This document shows, in pieces, positions 1 to 12,022 of a stretch of 64,000 nt of DNA. Location of the stretch: assembly GCA_036971475.1 (NCBI GenBank), contig JBAIZL010000002.1, positions 353,928,082 to 353,992,081 of the forward strand, given 5' to 3'. A program made the translations under genes and the position numbers. Origin of the DNA: Prosapia bicincta. Lineage: Eukaryota > Arthropoda > Insecta > Hemiptera > Cercopidae. Numbering within the stretch: the stretch's first letter is position 1; every line of letters starts with the position of its first letter. Below the pieces are notes generated by a model. The model worked only from the letters and a program-made list of their open reading frames with translations, had not been told where the DNA came from and ran no database searches.

Positions 1-390
1 ATATAAATACGCCACCTAGACGTATGAAGTAAGTGGTGAAAGGCAAAGTGGTAAGAGGCAATTGTGAGGAAGGGAAACACGGTTCTACATGGGAAGAGAC
101 ATATCCCAAGTGCACCGATACAAAGGCTTTTACTAATGGATGATGAATAGCTTACATGCCTTCAATTACTAAACTAAAACTAGAGCAAACCGTTTTCAAC
201 CTTATTTTAAAAACTGAAACCAAATACCCAACTGCGTTATTTTGTTTAATTGGTAAAACTCCAGCTACATTTCAGGTAGTAAGGTGGGAATATCCAAAAG
301 TTATTATATACCCGAAACATAAGCCTACATAAGGCTCTAGTTAGGCTGTCTTTGTCAATTGTAAGTGTCGGCAATCACAGATAACCTAAC
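1..390. other. Intergenic, nothing recognised
   Basis: AT-rich sequence with no long reading frame, RNA-gene signature or clear repeat that I can match elsewhere in the window. Confidence 0.5.
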
Positions 391-852
391 CTTATTTCCA
401 ACATGGCTATTCGTACTTGATAAACAAAGGCGGTAGGATAAGAATGTATTTTGTTGTAAGTTAACACTTCCTTAATTTGGTTAACAAATACTCACGAAGT
501 TACCAAATGTTTTTCAATTTCATATTTTTTGTTCATTTTCCAACAAAATAAATTGAAAAATGGCTTTACGTAACCATGGCTATATAAATGAGATTTATTC
601 TTGATTGTTGTACGGTTATAGCTAGCATAAATAATAGGCTACTAATATTTATATATTCATTTTATATTTATATGTTCGTTAGGATTTATTTATTATTATA
701 AATTCTTTAAATTTTGTAAGCATATTATTTTCTATTAGAATAGATGCGTTACTTCCTAAAATTCTTGCTTTCGGCGCCCTCTACATATTTGTGTCAGAAT
801 AACTCATTGTTACTCTTGTCAGGCTGACTGGCAGCCACTGACTGGAAACAAG

Positions 853-860
<8 letters not shown>
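391..860 (+). repeat. Dispersed repeat R1, copy 1
   Basis: This block matches 44,050-44,540 in the opposite orientation. Shared landmarks are the segment with ggctattcgtacttgata near its start, the catggctatataaatgaga-like stretch near 575, and the end with ggcgccctctacatatttgtg followed by ctgactggcagccactgac. The copies differ by many substitutions and small indels, so both are old. One end of each abuts an AT microsatellite. No coding capacity is visible; a non-autonomous transposon is likely but its class is not determined. Confidence 0.7.
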
Positions 861-917
<57 letters not shown>

Positions 918-920
918 CAT
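853..920. repeat. (AT)n microsatellite
   Basis: Almost uninterrupted AT dinucleotides with one t-rich break near 906. It sits at the junction of repeat R1 and the next repeat block. Confidence 0.95.
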
Positions 921-1290
921 CCTGCTATCAATATGGCAGCATTTCATTTTGCAACCATATGGCAGCCACTTAAAAGAGTGAAGTATATGTGTTTTTCGTC
1001 GTGTATAATTTATTTCTAATAAACATGATACTACTCCATGTACTTTAATTTCATAAAATCATAAAAATACAAAATTGACTGAAGTACTATCAATACGGCA
1101 GCATTTCATTTAGGCATCAATATGGCAGCCAGTGTATATTTTCGTTCAGTCTAATAACAGTATAGCAGCCGGTGTGTATATTATTCCCACGCCACTAACG
1201 ATACGAGAACCAACAGTGTTGCCACTATGGTGCGACTGTCTTATGTAAATGTTTAGACTGTAAGACACTGGGTGTGTGTAATCACGGTGA
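921..1290. repeat. Dispersed repeat R2 (atggcagc-rich flank of satellite A)
   Basis: Contains repeated short motifs of the type caatatggcagc (930, 1085, 1115) and a section related in inverted orientation to 25,150-25,290, where an AT microsatellite also follows cctgctaacaatacgg. The same kind of sequence therefore flanks both satellite arrays (1.39-3.56 kb and 22.6-24.8 kb). Similarity is patchy. No coding sequence seen. Confidence 0.5.
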
Positions 1291-1389
1291 AAACATAAAT
1301 ATTAGAATGTCCCTTCTTCATTTCAGCTAGCCAACTCACATAAATCCTGGTTTTTAGTTTTCATAAACGTGTACAACTATCGAAAACGG

Positions 1390-3560
1390 AGGGTTTTAAT
1401 GGTGCTGAGTCTTTTACCGTTATCGAACGTCATGGGGATACGCGGGTGATCCACTATGGGAGTAGCAAATGATAAATTGGAGTATAAATGTAAAAAGGCA
1501 AAACAAAGCTAGATTATGATCAATCGTAGTGTTTTGGAGGTAGCTGAGTCCAATACCGTCTTCCATATTAATCGGAAATGCACGGATGTGGCTCTACGGG
1601 AGTAGAAAATGGGTGAATTGGGGTAAAATTATCAGAAGGCAAAAAACAATTGAAAATGATCATTCGGGTGGGTTTTAATGGTGCTGAATCTTTCACCGTT
1701 ATCGAACGTCAATGGGGATACACGGAAGACCCTCGATGGGAGTAGATAATAATGAATTGGGGTATAATTGTGAAAAGGCAAAACAAAGCTAGAATATGAT
1801 CAATCGTAGTGTTTTTTAGGTTGCTGAGTCCAATACCGTTTTCAGTATTAATCGGGAATGCACGGGTGTGGCTCTAAGGGAGTAGAAAAGGGGTGAATTG
1901 GGGTAAAATTGTCAGAAAGCAAAAAAAAAAATTTAAAATGATCATTCGGGTGGGTTTAATGGTGCTGAGTTGTTTACCGTAATCGAATATCAATGGGGAT
2001 ACACGGGTGACTCTCTATGGGAGAAGCAAATGATGAATTGGGGGTATAATTGTGAGAAGGGAAAAAAAACTAGAAAATGATCAATCGTAGTGTTTTGGAG
2101 GGTGCTGAGTCCAATACCGTCTACATTATTAAACAGGGATGCTCGGGTGTTGCTCTACGAGAGTAGAAATTTGGTAAATTGGGGTAAAATTGTCAGAAGG
2201 CAAAAAAAATATAAAATGATCACTCGGGAGGTTTTGGAGGGTGCTGTGTCTTGTACCGTTATCGAACGTCAATGGGGATGCACGGGTGATCCTCTATGGG
2301 AGTAGCAAATGATGAATTGGAGTATAAATGTGAGAAAGCAAAACAAACCTAGAATATGATCAAACGTAGTGTTTTGGAGGTGGTTGAGTTCAATACCGTT
2401 TTCCATATTATACGGAGATGTACGGGTGTGGCTCTACGGGAGTAGAAAAGGGGTGAATTGGGGCACCCATTGTCAGAAAACAAATAAAAGCATGAAAAAT
2501 TATCATGCGGGTAGGTTTCAATGGTGCTGTGTCTTTTACCGTTATCGAACGCCAATGGGGATTCACGGGTAATCCTCTATAGGAGTAGCAAATGATGAAT
2601 TGGAGTATAAATGGGAGAAGGCAAAACAAAGCTAGAATATGATCAATTGTAGTGTTTTGGAAGGTGCTTAGTCCAATACCGTCTTCAATATTAAACGTGG
2701 ATGCAAAGGTGTGCCTCTACGGTACTAGAAAAGGTATGATTTGGGGTAACATTGGCAGAAGGCAAAATAACAAGAACAAATGGTCACTCGGGAGTTTTTA
2801 ATGTTGTTGAGTCTTTTACAGTTATCGAACCTCAATGGGGATGCACAGGTGATGCTCGATGCTAGTAGTAACTGGTGAATTAGGGTAAATATTTCAGAAG
2901 GCATAATAAAGGTAGAAAATTATCAATTGGAGTATTTTTGATGGTGCTGAGTCCATTTCGTCATTAACAATAAACGCTGATCCACGGATGTAACTCTACA
3001 GGAGTAGAAAAGGGATTAATTTGGTAAAATTGTCAGAAGGCAAAAAAACAATAGAAAATATCACTCAGAGGGTTTTAATGATGCTGAGTCGTGTACTGTT
3101 ATCGAACGTCAATGGAGATGCAAGGGTAATGCACTACGGAAGTAGGAAATTTTAGAATTGGGGTAAAATTACAATAGAAAATGATCACTCGGGGGGGGGG
3201 GGGGTATTTGTGCTGAGTCCGGTACCGTAATCGAGCGACAGTTGGGATTTACGGGTGCTGCTCTATGGGAGTAGCAAATGATGAATTGGGGTTAAAATAG
3301 TAAAAGCCTAAAAAAGACTAAAATGATCTCTAATAGGGGTTTAATGGTGCTGAGTCCAATACCGTCATTAAAAGCTAATGGGAATATAAGGGTGTAGTTC
3401 TACGGGAGTAGAAAGGGTGGTTAATTTTTATGAAAATGTCAGATACTAGAAAAATGTTTAGTAAATTAATACTCTGAGTTTGTAAGGGGTGACTCCAATT
3501 TCGTCATCGAAAGTCAAGGATAACGCACGTGTGAGTTTTTGAGAGTGCGATTGCAGACAC
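1390..3560 (+). repeat. Satellite array A, period ~139 bp, about 15 units
   Basis: Tandem units start near 1391, 1530, 1669 and onward at ~139-140 bp. Each unit has a core resembling ggtgctgagtc...accgt, then atcgaacgtcaatggggat, ctctacgggagtag, ggtgaattggggta and cagaaggcaaa. Two unit types alternate in the first half (one with gttttggaggt, one with gggttttaatgg), giving a ~278-bp dimer. Units become more diverged towards 3,560, and a G run interrupts near 3190. Short open frames here are chance products of the repeat. The array matches 22.6-24.8 kb in inverse orientation. Confidence 0.9.
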
Positions 3561-4197
3561 TGTTAAAAAATAGCGGGAAAGTGTGATTAGTCATATGTTT
3601 GGAGGAGAAGATGAGTGGAAGCTGGGCGCAAACATAAATATTAGATTATTCATTCCTATCATCAGCTGTCGTAATCTGTAAGCATATCACTTTTGTTCTG
3701 GAGTCTTGCTGGTGAACAACCAGAATATTGAGCCTGTTTCGTCTTACTAGTTTCTGTTGTGAAGTGGAAGACCACGTGGATAAAATGTTGAACGTGGCTA
3801 ACAATTCTATTTCGATTTTAAAACAGGTATGTATATCTCCATTATTAAAATTATATTTTATAAGGTTTTGATCTGTAAACTGAAGAGTGTTTATATTTTT
3901 CAGACTAGCACTATGATATAATTCTTCACGCTACCCAATCCATTGAAATTGTCTTAATGTCTTCTCATTATGACCCACACTCCACATCCCTGCTAGTCTA
4001 AATTGCCAGTTACATTTTCCTTTACCATCCACCGTAATTCTTCCAATTTCATGATTTCATTATTTATTTGTTGATTTTATTTAGTGTGACAGTAAGTAGA
4101 ACCATCCGGTAACTTTTATTTTATTACCACAAAACTTATCGTTTACATGATAAATTATTATTAATACACTCATCTTCACTTCTGTTAGAAATATTTC
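3561..4197. other. Unique AT-rich stretch
   Basis: No gene recognised. The segment near 3632 (aaacataaatattaga) resembles 1291-1306 on the other side of satellite A, suggesting that one element carries the array between related flanks. Confidence 0.4.
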
Positions 4198-4391
4198 TAT
4201 ATGTTTGAGTACAGTTTTCTGCCTTTCCTAACGTTACAATATTTTCCTCTGTTGACGCGTTTCGGAGTAACTCCATTTTCAAAACTTAAAGAGTACGATT
4301 TAAGTTTTGAAAATAGAGTTACTCCGAAACGCGTCAACAGAGGATAATATTGAAACGTTAGGAATGGCAGAAAACGGTACTCAAACATATA
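4198..4391. repeat. 194-bp near-perfect hairpin (fold-back MITE-like)
   Basis: Bases 4198-4290 and 4299-4391 are inverted copies of each other (93-bp arms, few mismatches) with an 8-bp loop, gagtacga. The arms begin tatatgtttgag and include gacgcgtttcggagtaact. The centre is 4294.5. The reading frame across it on the minus strand is a by-product of the palindrome. The ends are AT-rich (TATA), so a TA target-site duplication cannot be separated from the arm sequence. Confidence 0.9.
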
Positions 4392-6878
4392 TGACAAACT
4401 ATATTAAAATATATAAACGTTAATCCTAATAGAAAATTATAAATATAAACTTTTCAAAAATAATTATAAGTTATTAGTGTTCACAGAATAGGCATTCAAT
4501 TTATTTCACAGTATGTGCCTGAACTGGAACTTTTTATATAGTCTGTGTCTGAATATTAAATTTTGTATAAACACATTAATTTACTGAAATATACGCTATT
4601 AAATCTATTTACTATATAAACAATATTATGAACCAATAACACTGAAAATAAAAATATCAGATTATACGTTAAATTAATTTAAAATCAAATTATATTATCT
4701 GTTAAGCATGAGCGACCACTCCATGAAACACACTAGGACTCTGGCGCCCTTTATATCGATAAGTAGTGCATTGTAATATATCCAACCAGACACTTAAAAT
4801 TTGTTAAAAATTATACTAGTTTGATTAGGTATATTTAAAGTTGAATAAGTCTTGTATTAGGGATGACTTGTAAAGTGAAACATTCAACCAAATAAGATTT
4901 TAATTTGGTATTTTTATCTTTTGGAGGGAATGAAGTAGCTGACGTAAACAGATACTATCATGAAGTAACTATCTTGGTCCCTGTCACAAGATTAAAACTG
5001 ATAATACTGAATGATGTGGTCATCCTTTCAGAGATCGAAAATAAACATTACACAAATACGTTCATGACGGGTTCGATCCCAGGCGCTAATTGGTCACGTG
5101 TTACAATGTGAAATTTTTACCGCCATTTCTCCATCTACTTTCAACATACAACCACACTGTCTCTTTACAATCAGTTTTGTTTCGGCTCCAATAGTACATA
5201 GTTGTCTTAAGTTGTCTTAGAAATTGTCACATTGAATTTACAATTCTATTATTTGTTATTTTTAAAAGAATTAACGTAATGAAACTTAACAAATTTATTG
5301 TTTGTAATAAAAACAAATGTCCACAAATAAATTAAAACCCTCAATTTAAGTCATTTCTTTATTTAGGCTAGTACACATGGCACTGTCTTATAAAAGGTAT
5401 TACTCTCTTTGACGTAGGTTTGGATAAACAAAAAGGAGGCACTTGCTAAATCTATGCCTTACGGGTCGCGTTCCTCGTGTCGGTTTCTTCCAGGTCATTA
5501 GAAAAATTTAAATTAATAAATCCACCGCCGCTAGGTTGCTATTTTAAAATTTCCCCGCCCCATTGAAGGTGTTCAGTGCTCTGTCGAGTTTTAGAAATAG
5601 TTCTCCAGTTCTGTCAGTAAACATAGTGTCATGGTAACAAAAATACGGGAGTGCAAGTAGACGATTGTTTTGTGAATCAGCAGGTTAGGTGTAGACCGGT
5701 ATCCATCGATCCTCTGGATTGATTACATGTTTTCAAAACCCTCAATAGATCTGCAACTAAATGAACGGTTTCATCTTTAACAATATTCAATCTAGATTTC
5801 CAGGCGTGCACTGCACGAGATAAAGGCCAAGTACTAATTCAACTTTTTTCTTCTGAATTTCTCATTTAATTATCAGTGTTAGAGTTAGTACACGAACTTC
5901 TACTATATCTTTACTTTACGAAAGTACATTTATTCTCATTTAATTTATTTTATCTCATTCAGCTGTCTGCCACAATTTTTAAATTCTATTTCGTGTTACA
6001 ACCTTTCAAGAGTTTTTGCAGTTTAAGAACGATTTTGCAGAATGTTTAGACTAATACATCGAATATTCTTCAACATATCTTCTTCAGTGTATTAAATTAA
6101 TGAATATTTCAATTTTAAGTTTTTACTGCTTGTAAAAAAATAATAAAGGATAAGTAAAGGGTTGGCATAAAGTATATTTACAGTAAGTTTTTAAAGTTAA
6201 GCCTATAGTAGAAAAACAACAAGCTAGGAAAAATGTTAATAAATAACGCCTCCTTAGTTATTAAAATTAATAACCGTTAGGGACCGTGGTCGTGACGGTT
6301 GAGCTTAAAGATGGATAACAGAAACACTGTATTATTCCTCCAAAACATAACCTCACTCAATTATACTAAAGACAGATATCATTCTCATAATATATGTCGG
6401 AGCAAAAAGAAATTAAACACGATTGTAATAGCAAATAATACTATTTATGGCATGATAAAAACATCCTTACAATAGCTACAAATGTGGTAAAATAAAGTAC
6501 AGTAATATAAACTTACAGGTGAAATATGTCATATCACTTGGAAATAGTCAGTTATTTTCCTCTGCCTCTTTGATGCTCGAGCTTTCACCGCAGCAATATT
6601 TCGTATTTTTCGGAGCAGTAGTGTCTGCGTTGCATTGACCTCTTCTTAACCTCCAAACCATTCTATACACTTCGGCAGTATTGTAACTGAGTGGCTAATA
6701 GTTTGTTTTTCGTTAGGGTTTGAACACTCATATTCATCAGCTCCTTCTTCTTCGGTGGCATTTACGTTGACAACAATTTCGTCATTGCCCAAAATTTGAA
6801 AACCCCCGCCCACTCTGTCACACTCTAATCTGATACTTCTTCTGACGTCAAATTTATACTGATTTGTAAACTATTGCA
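4392..6878. other. Intergenic
   Basis: AT-rich, without a convincing gene. At 5069-5080 the string ggttcgatccc matches a Pol III B-box, but no tRNA cloverleaf or A-box can be fitted around it, so at most it is a SINE trace. Confidence 0.4.
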
Positions 6879-7906
6879 CTAATTGACCATCTCTTCAACA
6901 GTCACACTCTCAGGTTTTTCACCACTAGGTTGAGGCCGAAGTTTATTCCAGCCATTCCTTAGATTTGACACTGATAAATCACTCCATGCACTGACAACGT
7001 TGAAAACGGCATCTATAATACTGTACAACCTCCTTAACTGTTTTACAGACGTTGATTCATCGGATGAGAGAAAACTTTCTATAAACATTTTTTTAAAAGG
7101 ACGTTTCATGTTTTCGATGATTCCCTGATCCAAGGTCTGTATAAGTGAAGTTGTGTTTGCTGGAAGGAAGAGGCATATTATGTTGCTGTCATCACTTTTT
7201 ATTTCACAAGTAGGGTGCGTTGGGGCATTGTCTAATAGCAAATGCGTTCCTGTGGCAAACGTTTTTCGACCAATTGTGCTCTAACTTGAGGTAAAAATGG
7301 ATTGATTGTGAAACCAGTCAGAAAAAATAGATTAACCCATTCAAGCACTTTTCTGGGCGTAATATTGTGCAGGTTCAGCATTCAAATTCAAATTCTTTAA
7401 TGCACGAGATTTTCTTGATTTCCTTACCACAATGAGGGGTAGCCTATGATTGATTGCTGGTGACATTTGCGTAAACCATAGTAGTGATGAGATTTTGTTG
7501 TACTTTGAAGCCTGGAGCAGCGTTTTCAGAGAGCGATACTAATGTCTTTTGTGGTAAAGCCTTCCAGTTAAGCCCAGTTTCATCACAGTTGTAAACTTGC
7601 TAACAAGATCCAATTTAGCGAATTTTTCTTTAAATTGTTCCTTGAATTCAGCAATTACAGAGCAATCCGCGCTGAGTGTTTCTCTACTGATATCGAGTCT
7701 GCGAATGCCATGACGAAATTTAAATTTGTTAAGCCATCCAACGCTTGCTTCAAAAGACAATGTACTGTCAAGGTTTTTGTTCATTTCAACAGCCTTGGCC
7801 ATTTTTATAGGTCCTGATAGTTGACTTCCCTGATGTCTTGCTCGTATAGACAACCGTTAAATTGCAGTGCCCAATTCATCATATTTTGCAGGTATCATTG
7901 TTTTTT
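6879..7906 (-). pseudogene. Tigger/pogo-like transposase pseudogene
   Basis: Read from 7906 down to 6879. The first part (to ~7600) encodes a CENP-B-type helix-turn-helix: SFEASVGWLNKFKFRHGIRR followed by LDISRETLSAD. After a frameshift near 7600 comes YNCDETGLNW, the first catalytic Asp motif of the DDE/D family (~7567-7594). The segment 7241-7540 keeps a recognisable catalytic core but with stops and shifts. The last frame (7241-6879) has LLLDNAPTH (second Asp) and NTTSLIQTLDQG (third Asp). A TAA interrupts the N-terminal part near 7857. All three catalytic Asp residues can still be read, but at least two frameshifts and stops make this a dead copy. Pogo-type enzymes cut and paste DNA at TA; I could not define the terminal repeats. 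Confidence 0.88.
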
Positions 7907-8381
7907 TTTTTCGAAAATCTCCATTCATACTCTGCATTATTGACACATGTTGCCACTGGATCTTATAGCACATTGCTATTACAGTATTATTATGCTATTA
8001 TAGCAATGACGAATAACATAAACTGGCGGTTTAAAGCCTGACGGTTAAACGAAGTTTTACTTAACCTTGTCGGTTAAATTGATAGTCTTACTTGAAATAA
8101 TAAAGATATCATTGTAATAGAGAATGACGATGGTCATTTCAAGTGTCAGACTATATTGCTATTTTTTTTAACTATTAAATTGAAGACAATTAGTTTTATT
8201 CTAACCTGTTCAGAAATATTGTAAATTTTCATGTCTACTACATCCATTTTTGAGACAGAACCAGGGAAACCGTTCTATAAAAACAAACCTCGTTAAGGAT
8301 ATTTATTATTTCCTTGTATCGGTATTATTTATTTAATCCTGTGCAATATCTGAACGTAATGTAACATGTTATAATTTACAG

Positions 8382-8615
8382 ATAAACACAAAATATGAAA
8401 CAAGAGGACAGCGCATTTTAAATGCTGCGTTGAGAGGTGATCAAATTAGTAACAAAGGGAGATATCAACTAAAGCACCCAGTTGTGAAAAGAAATAAGTC
8501 ATCACTAGACTTTAAACAATGGGATTCATTTGAATCAACAAAAGGGCTAACAGAAAAGGAACGCCAAACTGCTGTAGAAGGTACATTGAGAAATTGTACT
8601 ATAGGGCAGGATTAG
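8382..8615 (+). CDS. Possible orphan exon, function unknown
   Basis: A good 3' splice site (ttataatttacag) ends at 8381 and the frame is open from that base for about 77 codons to a TAG at 8613-8615. There is no ATG near the start, so if real it is a terminal coding exon. The product is basic and polar (it contains YQLKHPVVKRNKSSLDF). I recognise no domain. It lies 1.9 kb upstream of the recombinase gene on the same strand and could belong to an older version of it, but this is inference; chance is a serious alternative. Confidence 0.25.
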   Translation: MNTKYETRGQRILNAALRGDQISNKGRYQLKHPVVKRNKSSLDFKQWDSFESTKGLTEKERQTAVEGTLRNCTIGQD

Positions 8616-10539
8616 TCGTTGAATAGAGTATTCCCCCCACCAGAAATTTTAAAAAATTAAATGCCTGGAAATCTCATTTTACGCTACATAATAGGCCTAC
8701 TAACAAATTGCTAGAAAGTTGAGTAATTTAATTATTAAAAATAGCAAATTATCATAAACTTTACTGTAACGATGGTTTCACTTTCACTGCAAAAAAATAA
8801 TTTATAAATAATTGGATGGTTTTGACCATACAATTGGACATTATCATCTAACCAAAATTTCAGATAATCCTATATATTACACAAAAATAAATAAACAAAT
8901 TTTTGTATTTCTCATGTATCCATTCGATTTGTTTATTTTTGGAAATTTATTGTAAAGAGTTTAATGTAACATAGAAATATTATTTGAGTTAATAAAATGT
9001 AATTTAAATTGGGTAAACGTTTCAAATATTTTAGTAATTCAAATTCCAGTGGAGCCAAATTATAAAGCTTGTTGTACTTTTACCAACTTGAAACATTATG
9101 TAAATGTAATACAATCTTGTTACATAGGGATGGTGTTATTAACCCTTTTAGCATCAATGTCCGTATATTCGAACGTTTTAAAAGCAACCAAGAAATGCTA
9201 GAGTCCGCATACAAGGCCGTTTAAAAATCGGCCGAGAAAAACCAACGTCAGTATTTAAATTACGAACGTTAATAAACACTTCTGTAACAATTATATTCAT
9301 TATCAAAATCAAATGTTTTTTATATCAAAATGTTCAGAAAGAAATTTATTATAAGTATATATATAGGCTACTTTTATAAAATTACAGTAATATTAATTAA
9401 AGTAAGCGATTATTTACATGACTGATTTTTTATAAAAATTGGAATCACATTTACAAGTTTAGATATGTTAGTGTACTTAATATATAGATTTAGTTATTAT
9501 TTTTAGTAATAATATGTGTAATAGTGAACACAATCTTCTACGTATGAATTTTGATAATCAAACTAAAAAAAAAAATAATCAAAATTTATGTACGTATTTT
9601 TTGTCATTTACTTTACCATAAATATTAGTTATCAGTATTTTTCTGTAGTCTATCTTTTCAAAGATAATAATTTGGTACACAATACAAAAAAAAGAGTATA
9701 GCTCTATCTATTACATTAATAATTTTCGGGCTGTTTTATAAACCTTACAACATCGATAAAAATGTCCTGGTATTTCTTAGTAGTACTACAGCAAAAATGG
9801 CTGGCATTTCTCATACATATAGTGGGAAAGTGACGTGTTATTTCTCAGTCATTTTTTTTCTTTTGTGGCCCTAAAAATGTTAGATTTCACCCTTGGGAAT
9901 ACTTAAAAAATTTGAGCTAGCGTATCGAATGGTTTGGTGTTTAAAAATAGGCCTGGGGATATAGATCCTGCTCGAGATTTCACACAAAGGTGCCTGTAGG
10001 TAAGCAGGTAATGTAGGGTAGGGTAATATTTTGACCTGGACTATTTGGTTGTTTCGTGGTAAAGATGGTCATCGTCAGGATGTAAGGTGAGTCGATGGAT
10101 GATATGCATTTTTAGCTGATTGCTTTCAACATTGATAATCCACCATATATATACAGCCTCAACTTCTAATAACTCAGAGACCTATGCAATAACAACGGAA
10201 AGCAAAGGTAAAAGATATATAATTGGTAGGGGAAGGGATTCGTGGACCCCACAGTATACATAGTATATTATTATAAAATATGATGAAAATATGACGCATT
10301 GTCGTTTTTAGTATTTATGTACATAAATTACGAAGTAAAATTTATTATAATGATTAGGTGAAAGATAACATTTCATTCTTTAATACATAGATTTAATATC
10401 TGAAAACTAGAATTTCTTTAAAAAGGGAATGGTAAAATTTCACTTTTTACTATAATTTTCCACTTAGTGTTATGTCTGGAATTTATTTATACAGACATTT
10501 TAAACTTAAAAATTAAATAATAATATTTTCACTTTACAG
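8616..10539. other. AT-rich intergenic or intronic stretch
   Basis: No gene seen. A TTAACCCTTTTAGC motif at 9138 resembles a piggyBac-type end (TTAA target plus CCCTTT) but no matching opposite end was found. If the recombinase gene has an upstream exon, this may be its intron. Confidence 0.3.
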
Positions 10540-12022
10540 AGTTAAAAATTTACGTATGCCAAGAATCTGAACCATCAACGCATTCTTTAAAGTCACCTGT
10601 TCCAGTGACAGTCCAGTACAGTGACAGCTCTGACCAAGAAATATCATGCTCAACGTTTACTCCTTTTGCAGACATAACATACATTGCAAATAGAACTAAG
10701 CAAGTTACTCGGTCAAATGTTTTTCAAGAGACACTCTATAGTAAAAAAAATCAAAACAACTACAAAACACAGAACACAATAAATATTTCATTTGTGAACA
10801 AGACAAAGACACATCCATAATTTCAAGTCTTAATTGCAACACGGGCAGTCAAAACTATGATTGTCATGCCATTGAAAATTCATATAAAGATCCAGAATAT
10901 GTGCCAGATAGTGACGATAGCGATTCGATATCAGAAGCCTCAACATCACCTCAAAGTTACAGTACGCCTGTAGAAACAGATACTCGATCATTAAATTCGC
11001 TAGTTTATAAAAACAAGTTGCACAAGTTCGATGTCGGAGGTAGTAGTGAGAAGAATAACTCGCCTAATACAAATTCAAAAACCCTCGAAAGGAGTTGGTC
11101 CATTGAAAGTTACAATACTGGTAATAATTCAAAAGAAAACACAATTTCGCGTTTAGATAGAGACATTGATAAGCCTAAACGTGTTAGGAGGAAAGATTTC
11201 TGTTTTTACTGTGAAACATTAGTTACAACTTTTGCCAGACATATCCTTCGAAATCACTACTATGAAATTGATGTGCAAAAGATTCACTCAAAACATAATA
11301 ATAGTAAAGAGAGAAAAGAACTAATTGCTTTACTACGTAAAAAGGGGAACTATTTATATAGTACTACTAATGAAGCCAAACCTGTTAGAACTCCAAGTTT
11401 ATCAAACACATCAAATTCAGTATTACCTTGTTCATTTTGCCTCGGGTTTTATTCCAGGAAATTGCTTTGGAGACACAGAAAAATATGTTCTCAAAATCCA
11501 GGTAGACACAGTAAAGAATCTTCACAAGCTGCTGGTCAGAGTTGTCTAGTAAGAGATATTAATGTGAACTCGAAAATATACAAGCAGGTTTTTCCAAGAA
11601 TGAGAGCTGACGAAATATCGTTAACAGCAAAGAAAGATCCTTTAATATGTTCTTATGGGTCACGTTTCCTATTAACTCACAGGAGCAAACATCATGTAAA
11701 TGTTATCTCAAGGAAAATGAGAGAGCTAGCAAAACTATTAAATGAAGTGAAGAGGATTCAACCGCGGATTTCAAGTTTATTACAAGCATTGAAACCTGAG
11801 CATTTTGATGTGCTGGTTGAAGCAGCTAAAGTAGCAGCTAGCTACGATGTCGAGTCAGACACATACAGTGCACCCACATACGCTATGAATATTAGCACGT
11901 CATTGAAAGAGTGCTGTGAAATAGGAATTACTTACGCATTGAAAAAAAAACACTGTTTTGGAGGACAATCCGCGGCCGAGGCTGAAGCCGAGCTTCGTAC
12001 CACTATTATTTTATTAAAATAA
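10540..12022 (+). CDS. Recombinase gene copy 1, N-terminal part (acidic region and two zinc fingers)
   Basis: First part of one transposase-like gene that continues at 12,023. A splice acceptor (cactttacag) ends at 10,539 and the frame is open from there; no start codon is visible, so an upstream exon is likely. The frame changes once between 10,745 and 10,820, most simply at the run of eight A at 10,743-10,750. From there it runs open to a TAA at 12,020-12,022. The region contains an acidic stretch (DPEYVPDSDDSDS), a Cys2-His2-like finger CFYCETLVTTFARHILRNH (~11,200), and a second finger CSFCLGFYSRKLLWRHRKIC (~11,430; C-x2-C-x11-H-x3-C). A helical region follows. Copy 2 at 33.1-34.1 kb has the same second-finger spacing. 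Zinc fingers in such enzymes are thought to bind DNA. The next codons after the TAA stay in frame. Confidence 0.8.

Noticed and set aside
2090..2629. Short open frames in satellite A, and similar ones at 22.5-24.9 kb
   Set aside because: Repeat-derived, different in each unit, with no domain or splice context.
4197..4397. A 66-codon frame across the hairpin
   Set aside because: It spans both arms of the palindrome, so the protein is a by-product of the inverted repeat.
5041..5105. Possible tRNA or SINE because of ggttcgatccc
   Set aside because: Only a B-box-like string; no A-box or cloverleaf can be fitted.
9138..9160. TTAACCCTTTTAGC, a piggyBac-like end
   Set aside because: No opposite end with AAAGGGTTAA was found nearby.
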